DNA of 64,000 nt from assembly GCF_018131185.1 (NCBI RefSeq), contig NZ_JAFCJE010000010.1, positions 124,001-188,000 of the forward strand. The letters are read 5' to 3'. This document shows positions 37,760-46,136 of this stretch, in pieces (position 1 is the stretch's first letter; every line of letters begins with the position of its first letter). The position numbers were made by a program, and so were the translations under genes. Under the pieces are notes generated by a model, which saw only the letters and a program-made list of their open reading frames with translations, ran no database searches and was not told the origin of the DNA. The DNA comes from Bradyrhizobium diazoefficiens. GTDB taxonomy: Bacteria > Pseudomonadota > Alphaproteobacteria > Rhizobiales > Xanthobacteraceae.

Positions 37760-38509
37760 ATGCTCACGCTCTCCCTGATAGGCATCGGCTGCGGCGATCC
37801 CGACCAGCTCACGCGCGCCGCGATCCGCGCCATCAACGCGGCCGACCTGGTCCTGATCCCGCGCAAGGGAACGGCGAAGTCCGATCTTGCCGATCTCCGT
37901 CGGACGATCTGCGCGGACGTGCTCACAAGCGACAAGACTGAAATCGCCGAGTTCGATCTTCCCGTGCGCGACGCCGGTGAAACGGATTACCGCAAGGGCG
38001 TGGACGATTGGCACGATGCCGTGGCCGCGACCTGGTCGCAGACGATCGCAAGACACCTTGCAGGCGAGGGCAAGGTTGCGCTGCTGATCTGGGGCGATCC
38101 CTCGCTCTACGATTCCTCGCTGCGCATTGCGCGTCGGCTCAATCCGCCGCCCGACATCGAGGTCGTGCCCGGCATCACCTCGATCCAGGCGCTCTGCGCG
38201 GCACATGCGTTGCCGCTCAATGATATCGGCGAGCCTTTTCTGGTCACGACGGGACGGCGCTTGCGCGAGGGCGGCTGGCCGCAGGGTGTCGACACCGTGG
38301 TGGTGATGCTCGACGGCGGCACGGCGTTCCAGTCGCTGGATGCGGCAGGTCTCCGCATCTATTGGGGTGCCTATCTCGGCATGCCCGATCAGATCATCAT
38401 GTCCGGCGCGCTGGCCGATGTCGGCGAGCGCATCGTCGCGGCGCGGCAGGACGCACGCGCGCGGCACGGCTGGATCATGGACAGCTACATCCTCAAGCGC
38501 GCGGGTTAA
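37760..38509 (+). CDS. cobF: Precorrin-6A synthase (deacetylating) CobF
   Basis: CobF methylates C1 of precorrin-5 and releases acetate to form precorrin-6A, a step specific to the aerobic pathway. The 249-aa protein starts MLTLSLIGIGCGDPDQLTRAA. It has DLVLIPRKG, LLIWGDPSLYDSSLRIA (about 115-131), VVPGITSIQALCAAHALPLN, and GRRLREGGW with VVMLDGGTAFQ. The ATG is preceded by GCGGTAAGCCGCCCC, and no strong ribosome site is visible. It lies 40 bases after the CbiM-like gene and 10 bases before cobT, so it is separated from the other methylase genes. Confidence 0.95.
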   Translation: MLTLSLIGIGCGDPDQLTRAAIRAINAADLVLIPRKGTAKSDLADLRRTICADVLTSDKTEIAEFDLPVRDAGETDYRKGVDDWHDAVAATWSQTIARHLAGEGKVALLIWGDPSLYDSSLRIARRLNPPPDIEVVPGITSIQALCAAHALPLNDIGEPFLVTTGRRLREGGWPQGVDTVVVMLDGGTAFQSLDAAGLRIYWGAYLGMPDQIIMSGALADVGERIVAARQDARARHGWIMDSYILKRAG

Positions 38510-38519
38510 GCGAGGCAGC

Positions 38520-39572
38520 ATGCTCCCCGAATGGGTCTATCGACATTGCCCCGAGATCTCCGCGGTCCATCGCGAGGCGGCGATCGCGCGGCAGGCGCAG
38601 CTCACAAAACCGACCGGTGCACTCGGCCGGCTCGAGCAGCTTGCGATCGAGCTTGCCGGCCTGCAGGCGACGGAGCTGCCCCGCGCCGCGCGCGTGCCGA
38701 TCATCGTCTTCGCCGGCGATCACGGCATCGTCGCGCAGGGCGTCTCGGCCTATCCGCAAGAAGTGACCATCGCGATGATGGCGAATTTTGCTGCCGGCGG
38801 CGCCGCGATCTCGGTGCTGGCGCGGGAGCTTGGTTCGAGCCTGGAGGTGGTCGACGCCGGCACGCTGGCGCCAGGCGAGATGGGCGGCATCATCGCCGAC
38901 AAGCCGCGCGGCGGCACCCGCGATTTCAGCGTCGAGGCCGCGCTCCAGCCTGCGGAGCTGGCGTTTGCTTTCGAAGCCGGCCAGCGCGCGGTTGCGCGTG
39001 CGGCGACCAATCAGCCCGATCTGCTGATCTTCGGCGAGATGGGCATCGGCAACACCACGGCGTCGGCGGCGATTGCGGCGAGCCTGCTCGGCGTGAGTGC
39101 CGGGGAGATTGCAGGCAGCGGCACCGGTGTCGATGCGGCCGGCCGCGCACACAAGGCACGCGTGATCGATGCCGCGATTGCGCTGCATGGCGTTGCGGGG
39201 GGAGCGACCGACAAAATCCTGTGCGCCGTCGGCGGCCTCGAGATCGCGGCGATCTCAGGGGCGATCATCGCGGCCGCTCAGGCCCGCATCCCGGTCTTGA
39301 TCGACGGTTTCATCGTGTCGGTGGCAGCGCTCGCAGCAGTGCGGCTGAATCCGTCGTGCCAGCCGTTCCTGCTTGCCTCGCATCAATCGGCCGAGCAGGG
39401 GCATCGTCTGGTGTTGCGGGCACTGAACGTGCAGCCGCTGATCAGCCTCGATCTCAGGCTCGGCGAGGGATCGGGGGCTGCCATCGCGCTGCCGCTGGTG
39501 CGCCTCGCCTGCGCGCTCCACAACGGCATGGCAACATTCGCACAGGCCAACGTGCCTGACAGACCTAGCTGA
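38520..39572 (+). CDS. cobT: Nicotinate-nucleotide--dimethylbenzimidazole phosphoribosyltransferase CobT (CobU of Pseudomonas)
   Basis: It makes alpha-ribazole 5'-phosphate from nicotinate mononucleotide and the BluB product dimethylbenzimidazole. The 350-aa sequence has KPTGALGRLE (about 30-39), IIVFAGDHGIVAQGVSAYP (about 61-79), FGEMGIGNTTASAA, and LRLGEGSGAAIA with the C-terminal catalytic Glu. GAGGCAGC just upstream is the likely ribosome site. The last 8 bases overlap the convergent phosphatase gene. The name cobT here is the enteric one and is not the CobT chelatase subunit. Confidence 0.96.
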   Translation: MLPEWVYRHCPEISAVHREAAIARQAQLTKPTGALGRLEQLAIELAGLQATELPRAARVPIIVFAGDHGIVAQGVSAYPQEVTIAMMANFAAGGAAISVLARELGSSLEVVDAGTLAPGEMGGIIADKPRGGTRDFSVEAALQPAELAFAFEAGQRAVARAATNQPDLLIFGEMGIGNTTASAAIAASLLGVSAGEIAGSGTGVDAAGRAHKARVIDAAIALHGVAGGATDKILCAVGGLEIAAISGAIIAAAQARIPVLIDGFIVSVAALAAVRLNPSCQPFLLASHQSAEQGHRLVLRALNVQPLISLDLRLGEGSGAAIALPLVRLACALHNGMATFAQANVPDRPS

Positions 39573-40137
39573 TCCGCTGATTGACGGCGACGACGCGCCA
39601 GCCGGCCGCCAGGCGATCGATCCGGGTCAGCGACAGCGGATCGATCACGAAGCGCAGGGCGGCTTGTGGCGTGAGGTCCAGCGCGATGCAGAGCGCGGCG
39701 CGGATGGTGCCGGAATGTACGACGAGCGTGGCCGATCCGGTCCCGATCCGCGACAGACCCAGCCGGACGCGCGCGACCTGATCCGCAAAGCTCTCGCCGC
39801 CCGGCGGACGTCCGCCAGCCGGATCACTCCAGAACTGCGCGTAAGTCTCGCCGCCGGTCGCGGAAAGCTCGTCGTGCCGATGGCCGGTCCAGTCGCCGAA
39901 ATCCTGCTCGCGGAATTCATCGATCAACTCCGGTTCGAGCCCCAGTGCGCGCGCAGTCTCGACCGTGCGCCGCGAGGGGCTGGCATAGCTGACGGCATTT
40001 CCAGGCAGACGCTGCTGTAGCGCCTCCAGTTGCGCGCGGCCGCCGAGATCGGCCGGCGCGTCGGCGGCGTGGATCGTCCCCTTCACGCCCTCGACGGGTG
40101 CGTGCCGTATCAGCCAGAGGAAGGTCTCGCCTTCCAT
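39565..40137 (-). CDS. Histidine phosphatase family protein, possible alpha-ribazole phosphatase
   Basis: A 190-aa phosphoglycerate-mutase-like phosphatase. The active-site His is in LIRHAPVEG near residue 9; the usual RHG is RHA here. Further family features are SYASPSRRTVETARALG, EQDFGDWTG and the second catalytic His in VVHSGTIRAAL. The ATG at 40137 has a GGAG site at the right distance; an ATG two codons upstream (40143) is closer to that site. Overlap with cobT by 8 bases and location in the B12 cluster suggest dephosphorylation of alpha-ribazole phosphate or cobalamin phosphate, but family members have many substrates. It is divergent from the riboswitch-controlled receptor gene. Confidence 0.8.
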   Translation of the reverse strand: MEGETFLWLIRHAPVEGVKGTIHAADAPADLGGRAQLEALQQRLPGNAVSYASPSRRTVETARALGLEPELIDEFREQDFGDWTGHRHDELSATGGETYAQFWSDPAGGRPPGGESFADQVARVRLGLSRIGTGSATLVVHSGTIRAALCIALDLTPQAALRFVIDPLSLTRIDRLAAGWRVVAVNQRIS

Positions 40138-40189
40138 GCTCATCTCCAAGGAAGTTGGTCGTTGTGACCGTAACGCCGCAACTGGCACA

Positions 40190-40218
40190 TTGACTCTGTC
40201 TTGATGGTAATCCTAGAT
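40190..40218 (+). promoter_or_regulatory. Candidate housekeeping promoter for riboswitch 3 and the TonB receptor
   Basis: TTGACT at 40190-40195 is followed after 17 bases by CTAGAT at 40213-40218, which resembles alphaproteobacterial sigma-70 promoters (TTGACA, N17, CTATAT). A start a few bases later would place the riboswitch at the very 5' end of the transcript, as expected. Confidence 0.4.
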
Positions 40219-40219
40219 G

Positions 40220-40405
40220 CTCGCGACGGTTTCCCCGAGAGGGGATGAAAAGGGAATGCGGTGCGGGGACGTTGTCCCCAATGCCGTGGCTGCCCCCGCA
40301 ACTGTGAGCGGCGAATCTTGCCTCACGAGCCACTGGGTATCTCGGTCCCGGGAAGGCGATGCAAGGTACTGACCCGCGAGCCAGGAGACCTGCCGTCAGC
40401 CGTGG
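40220..40405 (+). promoter_or_regulatory. Cobalamin riboswitch 3, upstream of the TonB-dependent receptor
   Basis: The consensus is well preserved: AAAAGGGAATGCGGTGCGGGG at about 40249-40268, GGCTGCCCCCGCAACTGTGAGCGG at about 40288-40311, GAGCCACTGGG at about 40327-40337, CCCGGGAAGGCGATGCAAGG at about 40347-40366, and the B12 box GCGAGCCAGGAGACCTGCC at about 40376-40394. The 389-base gap between the phosphatase gene and the receptor holds this element and about 120 bases of expression platform with no other gene visible. It predicts repression of the receptor by adenosylcobalamin. Confidence 0.96.
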
Positions 40406-40526
40406 TCACACGCGAAGATGTCGGTCGGGGAGTACAGGCATTCGGCTTCATCGGACGGCTGCAAGGCCAAAGGTGAGACCTCGTTCGCTGTGACGTGCCA
40501 CTGACGTCATACCGAGGTCCGAAACC

Positions 40527-42884
40527 GTGTTGTCCATCCGCATCGTACGACCGCGAAAACTCCTGCTCGCCTCCGCCGCGCTCACATCCTTTGCCGCTCT
40601 CGATCTGCCCGCTGCGCTGGCGCAGCAGCCGCGCGAACCCCTGCCGCCTGTCGAGGTATCGCCGGCCGAGGCCCGCAAGCAGCCGAGACCAGCCGGCCGG
40701 GACGCGCAAAGCCCGCGCCGCGCGGCCGCGCGCAGGCCGGCGAGCGCAGTAACGGCGCCCAAGCCCGCCTTGCCGGCCGCGACCGCACCGACGCCGCTCA
40801 ACTCCAATGCCGTGGCCGAAAGCGCCTCGCGGCTCGGCCTGACGGTGCGGCAGACGCCCGCAACCGTCGAGGTGATCTCGGCCGAGACGATGCGCGAGCA
40901 GGGCTATCGCACCGTGTCCGAGGTGGCGCAGGGCGCTGTCGGCGTCACCTCCGGCGACAATCCAGCCGAGCCTGCAGGCTTTTCCATGCGCGGCTTCACC
41001 AACAGCCAGATCAACACGCTCTACAACGGCATCAAGATCGGTCCGCAGAACATGACCTCGCGGATCACCGACACCGCCAATCTGGAGGCGGTGGAATTCC
41101 TCAAAGGCCCGGCCTCGCTGATGTCGGGCGAGGGCGCCGCCGGCGGCGCCATCAACTTCGTCACCAAGCAGCCGCACACCGGAGCTATCCGGAACGAAGC
41201 TGATTTTTCCTGGGACTCGCTGAACTCGTTCCGCACCCATTACGGCTCGGGCGGCAGCACCAATGTACAGGGGCTGGACTACCGCTTCGACATCAGCCGT
41301 TCCGCGCTCAACGGCTTTGCCGACGACACCAACGTCAAGACGTTCGGCACGTCCGGCCAGCTCAACTACCGCATCTCGGACAGTCTCAAGATCTGGGGCG
41401 CGATCGAGTACCGCGAGGACCGCTCGAAAGCCTATTGGGGCGCACCGCTGGTGCCGGTCGCCTTCAGCGGCTCGCACGCGACGAGCGGCATCGTCTCCGG
41501 CAATTACGTCTCGAACTACAATGGAACCAATCTCGGTGCCGTCACCATCGACGACCGCACCTTCAACACCAATTACAACGTGCTCGACAACAAGAACGTG
41601 GCGCAGGAAGTATGGCTGCGCGGCGGTTTCGAGCTGAAGCTGGCGCCTGACCTGACGTTGAAAAGCCAGGCCTACGGCTATGGCGCCGAGCGCAAATGGT
41701 TCAACAACGAGATCGAGGCGTTCAACTCCACCACGAACCTGGTCGATCGCGAGCGCTTCTACGTCGCGCACAGCCAGCGCCTGGTCGGCAACGTCACCGA
41801 CCTGATCTGGGATGCCGATATCGCTGGTTTCGACAACCGGCTGGTCACGACGCTCTCGTCGAGCTATCTCGATTTCGTCAGGCCCGGCGCGGCGAACTTT
41901 CCCGGCGATTCCGTTTCGCTGGTCGACCCGAACCGTGGCTTTTACGGCCTGCTCACGACCCAGCAACAGACCGCGCGCATCGACAACGAGGCGCTGTCGT
42001 TCGAAGACCGGCTGAAGCTGACGCGCAGCTTTGCGCTGGTCGGTGGCCTGCGCGTCGAACATATCGGGCTCGACCGCAACTCGACCGACGTCAACGGCCT
42101 GGTGAAGGCAGGTTTTCCGTACACCAAAGACTGGGCGCCGGTCACCGGCCGCATCGGCTACACCTGGGAGGCCGTTCCCGGCCTGACCTTCTACAGCCAA
42201 TACGCCACCGGCGCCGACGTCGCAGCCAACAACATCTTCCTGCTCGCACCCACCCAGCCGCTCGACCTGACCACCGCGCGCACCTACGAGACCGGCGTCA
42301 AGCACCTGTTCTGGGACAACAGGGCCGAATGGTCGTTCTCGGCATACGACATCCAGCGCAAGAACGTCTATGCAGCGGCCGGCGGGATGCAACTCAACAT
42401 CGCGGGACGACAGGAATCCAAGGGCGTCGAGCTCGCCGCGTCCGTTCGGCCGATCGAACCGTTGAGGCTATGGGGCAACATCGCCTATGTCGACGCGCGC
42501 TATGCCGATTACAATTTCACCGGCGGCTCGTTCTCCGGCAACACGCCGCCGAACGTGCCGCGCATCGTCGCGAACGCCGGCGCGTCCTATCGGTTCTTCA
42601 CGCCCTGGCCGGTGGAGCTCGGCATCACCGGCCGCCATGTCGGCGACCGCTACAACACCGACGCCAACACGGTGACAATGAAGGCGTATACCGTCGCCGA
42701 CGTCTACGCTTTCGTCGACATCCCCAGGACGGTGTTCAACGCGGTGGAGAAGGCCAGGCTGACTTTCCGCGTTCGCAACATCACGGACAAGCGCTACGCG
42801 ATCTGGGGCGATCCGTTCTATCCCGACCAGATCCTCCTGGGGGCGCCGCGCACCTACGAGCTCTCGGCTGCGTTCAAATGGTAG
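40527..42884 (+). CDS. TonB-dependent outer-membrane receptor, siderophore-receptor family, under B12 riboswitch control
   Basis: A 785-aa receptor starting at GTG 40527 (TTG 40530 is possible). It has a signal peptide ending ALAQQ, a 60-odd-residue Pro/Ala/Arg-rich linker after a PPVEV segment that may be the TonB box, a plug domain from about residue 105 (RQTPATVEVISAETMREQGY, SMRGFTNSQINTLYNGIKIG, GPASLMSGEGAAGGAINFVTK), and a 22-strand barrel ending in a terminal aromatic (AAFKW). The domain layout is that of FpvA/FhuE-like siderophore receptors and is longer than BtuB (about 600 aa). Because a cobalamin riboswitch lies upstream, the cargo is probably a corrinoid or a cobalt chelate rather than an iron siderophore; this is inference. 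Confidence 0.88.
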   Translation: MLSIRIVRPRKLLLASAALTSFAALDLPAALAQQPREPLPPVEVSPAEARKQPRPAGRDAQSPRRAAARRPASAVTAPKPALPAATAPTPLNSNAVAESASRLGLTVRQTPATVEVISAETMREQGYRTVSEVAQGAVGVTSGDNPAEPAGFSMRGFTNSQINTLYNGIKIGPQNMTSRITDTANLEAVEFLKGPASLMSGEGAAGGAINFVTKQPHTGAIRNEADFSWDSLNSFRTHYGSGGSTNVQGLDYRFDISRSALNGFADDTNVKTFGTSGQLNYRISDSLKIWGAIEYREDRSKAYWGAPLVPVAFSGSHATSGIVSGNYVSNYNGTNLGAVTIDDRTFNTNYNVLDNKNVAQEVWLRGGFELKLAPDLTLKSQAYGYGAERKWFNNEIEAFNSTTNLVDRERFYVAHSQRLVGNVTDLIWDADIAGFDNRLVTTLSSSYLDFVRPGAANFPGDSVSLVDPNRGFYGLLTTQQQTARIDNEALSFEDRLKLTRSFALVGGLRVEHIGLDRNSTDVNGLVKAGFPYTKDWAPVTGRIGYTWEAVPGLTFYSQYATGADVAANNIFLLAPTQPLDLTTARTYETGVKHLFWDNRAEWSFSAYDIQRKNVYAAAGGMQLNIAGRQESKGVELAASVRPIEPLRLWGNIAYVDARYADYNFTGGSFSGNTPPNVPRIVANAGASYRFFTPWPVELGITGRHVGDRYNTDANTVTMKAYTVADVYAFVDIPRTVFNAVEKARLTFRVRNITDKRYAIWGDPFYPDQILLGAPRTYELSAAFKW

Positions 42885-42896
42885 GGCGCTGACCGC

Positions 42897-44330
42897 ATGA
42901 TGAGCGCGGCCGTCCTGCTGCACCGCTGGCTCGGGATCGCGTTCTGCCTGCTGTTCGCGATGTGGTTCGCGACCGGCATCGTCATGCACTTCGTTCCGTT
43001 TCCGTCGCTCACGGAAGCGGAACGCTTTGACGGGCTCGCGCCGGTCGATCGCCGTGAAACCAGGATCTCGGTTGCGGACGCCGTGGTCGCGAGTGGAATG
43101 ATGGGCGCGACACGGGTCAGATTGATCCGGCGCAGCGATGGACTCGCTTACGTTGTCGCGGGAGCATCGGGGCTGCGCGCGTTGCACGCGTCCGACGGAG
43201 GCGACGCCTTGGTGAGGTCGGCCGACGTCGCTCTCGCGATCGCGCGCGATCATGCCAGCCGTCGCGGGCTCGACGCCGCGCAAGCAACAGTGCAGGCGCA
43301 GGCAGACCACGATCAGTGGACCGTGCCGAACGGCTTCGATCGACATCGCCCCCTGTTTCGCATCGTGCTCGCAGATTCCGCCGGCACGGAAATATACGTC
43401 TCCTCGCGCACCGGCGAAGTAGTCCTCGACACGATACGGAGCGAGCGGGGGTGGAACCTCGTGGGCAGCGTGTTGCACTGGATCTATCCGACCGTGCTGA
43501 GGCGAAATTGGGCGCTATGGGACGGCGTCGTCTGGACATTGTCGCTGCTGGCCCTGATCGCGGCCACGCTTGGCGCGGCGCTCGGGATCATCCGGCTGCG
43601 GATGAGGGACGGTCAACTCGCAACGCCTTACCGCGGCTGGCACGCGTTGCATCACCTTCTCGGCCTGGCGGCGATGGTCTTCGTGCTCACCTGGATCTTC
43701 AGCGGCTGGCTCTCGATGGATCACGGGCGGTTGTTCTCGCCCGGGCAGTTGACGCCTCCAGAGGCCGGCGTGATCAACGGCGCGCCGGATTGGCGGGAGG
43801 CCGCATCGCTCGATCGCCAACCAATATCCTCCTCGGCCCGCGAGGTCGAATGGTTCGGCTTCAATGGTACTGTCTATCGGCGCGACCGCGTCGCGCTCGA
43901 TGATCAGAGATTGATCGGGGCAGGGGATCTGCCGCACCAGCAGCGGACGGCTTTTCTCAGCGCGCGCGAGGTATCGGCACTGACGGCGCGCCTATCCCCG
44001 GACTGCAAGGCGCTGTTCGTCGTCGCCGATGACGATGTCTACCTCATGCGATCGGCTCTCCCGGCTGCGCCGGTCTTTCGCTCGCGCTGCGGCGAGCTCT
44101 GGTTCGACATCGATGGCGCGGACGGCCGCGTGCTGCAACGGCTGGATGCCTCGCGCCGCGCCTATCGTTGGCTGTATGGCGCACTCCACACACTCGATTT
44201 TCCGATTCTCATGGCACATCCGCGTTTGCGCGATGTCATGATCGTCGGCCTCTGTGCGCTAGGCTTCGTGTTCTCCATGACCGGCGTCGTCATCGGCTGG
44301 CGGCGCTTGCGGCTCTCCCTGACAGGCTGA
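42897..44330 (+). CDS. PepSY-associated transmembrane protein
   Basis: The 477-aa inner-membrane protein begins 12 bases after the receptor gene and is probably cotranscribed with it. Hydrophobic segments are at about residues 9-31 (WLGIAFCLLFAMWFATGIVMHF), 198-220, 250-272 (LHHLLGLAAMVFVLTWIFSGW) and 447-468, with two large periplasmic parts between them. His residues close to the membrane segments (LHRWLG, GWHALHHL, LMAHPRLRD) could bind haem. Relatives next to siderophore receptors act in reductive metal release from the chelate. By position, a role in processing the imported ligand is likely, but no substrate can be read from the sequence. Confidence 0.82.
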   Translation: MMSAAVLLHRWLGIAFCLLFAMWFATGIVMHFVPFPSLTEAERFDGLAPVDRRETRISVADAVVASGMMGATRVRLIRRSDGLAYVVAGASGLRALHASDGGDALVRSADVALAIARDHASRRGLDAAQATVQAQADHDQWTVPNGFDRHRPLFRIVLADSAGTEIYVSSRTGEVVLDTIRSERGWNLVGSVLHWIYPTVLRRNWALWDGVVWTLSLLALIAATLGAALGIIRLRMRDGQLATPYRGWHALHHLLGLAAMVFVLTWIFSGWLSMDHGRLFSPGQLTPPEAGVINGAPDWREAASLDRQPISSSAREVEWFGFNGTVYRRDRVALDDQRLIGAGDLPHQQRTAFLSAREVSALTARLSPDCKALFVVADDDVYLMRSALPAAPVFRSRCGELWFDIDGADGRVLQRLDASRRAYRWLYGALHTLDFPILMAHPRLRDVMIVGLCALGFVFSMTGVVIGWRRLRLSLTG

Positions 44331-44428
44331 CCTCAGGCGAACCAGCGACGATCGCAACGCGCGGCGGCTCTTCGAGGCTTGGGAGGGTCCAAATAGCGGT
44401 GAGATCCTGCTGGCGAAGGGCCGGTTAG

Positions 44429-44443
44429 TGGCATACCATTTGC
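44429..44443 (+). promoter_or_regulatory. Candidate sigma-54 (RpoN) promoter for the Dpp-type importer
   Basis: TGGCATACCATTTGC has the GG at -25/-24 and GC at -13/-12 exactly 10 bases apart and matches the -24/-12 consensus TGGCAC(A/G)NNNNTTGC except for one T. The start would fall near 44455, leaving a leader of about 63 bases before the binding-protein ATG. It lies in the 187-base gap after the PepSY gene, so the importer probably has its own nitrogen- or activator-dependent expression. No clear activator site was found nearby. Confidence 0.55.
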
Positions 44444-44517
44444 AAGCGAATGGGCTCTGGTTTCACCTGCCCTTGGCCAACGATGGCCGGCATCACTGGC
44501 ATTACTGGGAGGACTTC

Positions 44518-46119
44518 ATGGATCGCAGGACCGTATTGAAGGGACTGGCGGGCGCGGGCGGTCTGGCATTGACCGGACTCTCGGCCCCGGCCATCGCGCA
44601 GGGCGCCTCAGCTCGCACGCTCCGCTTCGTGCCGCAGGCCAATCTCGCAAATTTCGATCCGATCTGGGGCACGCAATATGTCGTGCGCAATGCCGCGGCG
44701 ATGGTGTGGGACACGCTTTACGGCATCGATGCGCAACTGCAGCCGCAGCGGCAAATGGTCGAGTCCGAGGAGACCTCCGACGACGGCAAGATCTGGACCT
44801 TCAAGCTGCGCCCGGGCCTCAAGTTCCACGACGGCGAGCCGGTGCTGGCCAAGGACGTCGTTGCGAGCCTGTCGCGCTGGGCTGCACGCGATCCGATGGG
44901 GCTGATGATCGTCGCGATCCAGCAGGAATTGACCGCCGTCGACGACCGCACCTTCAAATGGGTCTTGAAGCAGCCCTTCCCGAAGATGCTCTACGCGCTC
45001 GCCAAGAACAACGCGCCATGCTCCTTCATCATGCCCGAGCGCATCGCCAAGACCGATCCCTTCAAGCAGATCACCGAATATATCGGCTCGGGCCCGATGA
45101 AGTTCGCCAAGAGCGAATGGGTCCCCGGCGCCAAGTCGGTGTTCGAGAAGTTCACCGATTACGTGCCGCGGCAGGAGAAGGCGTCGTGGCTGGCCGGCGG
45201 CAAGCAGATCATGGTCGATCGTATCGAATGGATCGTGATGCCGGATCCGGCCACTGCCGCGGCCGCATTGCAGAACGGCGAGGTCGACTGGTGGGAGAAC
45301 CCCATCGCCGATCTCGTGCCCGTGCTGAAGAAGAACAAGAACATCAGCGTCGACATCGGCGATCCCCTCGGCAATATCGGCTCGTTCCGCATGAACCATC
45401 TGTTCGCGCCGTTCAACGACGTGCGGGCGCGGCGTGCGGTGCTGATGGCGCTCAGCCAGGAAGACTACATGCGCGCCATCGTCGGCGACGACAACGCATT
45501 GTGGAAGTCGTTGCCAGGCTTCTTCACGCCGGACACGCCTGTTTACAACGAGATGGGCGGCGAGATCCTGAAGGGCAAGCGCGACCTCGATGCCGCCAAG
45601 AAGCTTCTGGCCGAGAGCGGCTATTCCGGCCAGCCGGTGACGTGCCTGGTCGCGCAGGATCAGCCGATCACGAAGGCGCAAGGCGACGTCACCGCGGACC
45701 TGCTGAAGAAGCTCGGCATGAATGTCGACTTCGTCGCCACCGATTGGGGCACGGTCGGCTCCCGTCGCGCCGCAAAGACACCACCGGGACAGGGCGGCTG
45801 GAACATGTTCCACAGCTGGCATGCCGGCGCCGATTGCATCACGCCCGCCGCCTACACGGCCATCCGCGCCAACGGCGACAAGGCCTGGTTCGGCTGGCCG
45901 AACAGCCCGAACACCGAGAAGGAGATCGCTGGCTGGTTCGACGCCAAGAGTGTCGACGAGGAGAAGGCGGCGATCGGACGGGTCAACAAGGCGGCGATCG
46001 AGGATGTCGTCTACGCGCCGACCGGCTTCTTCCTGACCTACACGGCCTGGCGCAAGAACGTCTCCGGCATCACCAAGGGGCCGCTGCCGTTCTTCTGGGG
46101 CGTGTCGAAGTCCGCATGA
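44518..46119 (+). CDS. ABC transporter periplasmic binding protein, peptide/nickel (SBP_bac_5) family
   Basis: The 533-aa protein starts at the ATG after GGGAGGACTT. An upstream extension of the frame has no SBP character. The N-terminus MDRRTVLKGLAGAGGLALTG with APAIAQ looks like a Tat signal with twin Arg 3-4. The mature part has FDPIWGTQYVVRNAAAMVWDTLYG, a LRPGLKFHDGEPVLAKDVV segment typical of DppA/OppA/NikA, and later SGPMKF and DVRARRAVLMALSQEDY. It is the first gene of a five-gene importer. The ligand may be a di/oligopeptide or a metal chelate and cannot be decided from sequence alone. Confidence 0.92.
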   Translation: MDRRTVLKGLAGAGGLALTGLSAPAIAQGASARTLRFVPQANLANFDPIWGTQYVVRNAAAMVWDTLYGIDAQLQPQRQMVESEETSDDGKIWTFKLRPGLKFHDGEPVLAKDVVASLSRWAARDPMGLMIVAIQQELTAVDDRTFKWVLKQPFPKMLYALAKNNAPCSFIMPERIAKTDPFKQITEYIGSGPMKFAKSEWVPGAKSVFEKFTDYVPRQEKASWLAGGKQIMVDRIEWIVMPDPATAAAALQNGEVDWWENPIADLVPVLKKNKNISVDIGDPLGNIGSFRMNHLFAPFNDVRARRAVLMALSQEDYMRAIVGDDNALWKSLPGFFTPDTPVYNEMGGEILKGKRDLDAAKKLLAESGYSGQPVTCLVAQDQPITKAQGDVTADLLKKLGMNVDFVATDWGTVGSRRAAKTPPGQGGWNMFHSWHAGADCITPAAYTAIRANGDKAWFGWPNSPNTEKEIAGWFDAKSVDEEKAAIGRVNKAAIEDVVYAPTGFFLTYTAWRKNVSGITKGPLPFFWGVSKSA

Positions 46120-46136
46120 TCGCGCGCTGAGGCCAG

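Noticed and set aside
40527..42884. BtuB annotation for the receptor.
   Set aside because: The length (785 aa) and plug sequence match siderophore-type receptors; only the riboswitch points to corrinoids or cobalt, so the gene is left without a symbol.
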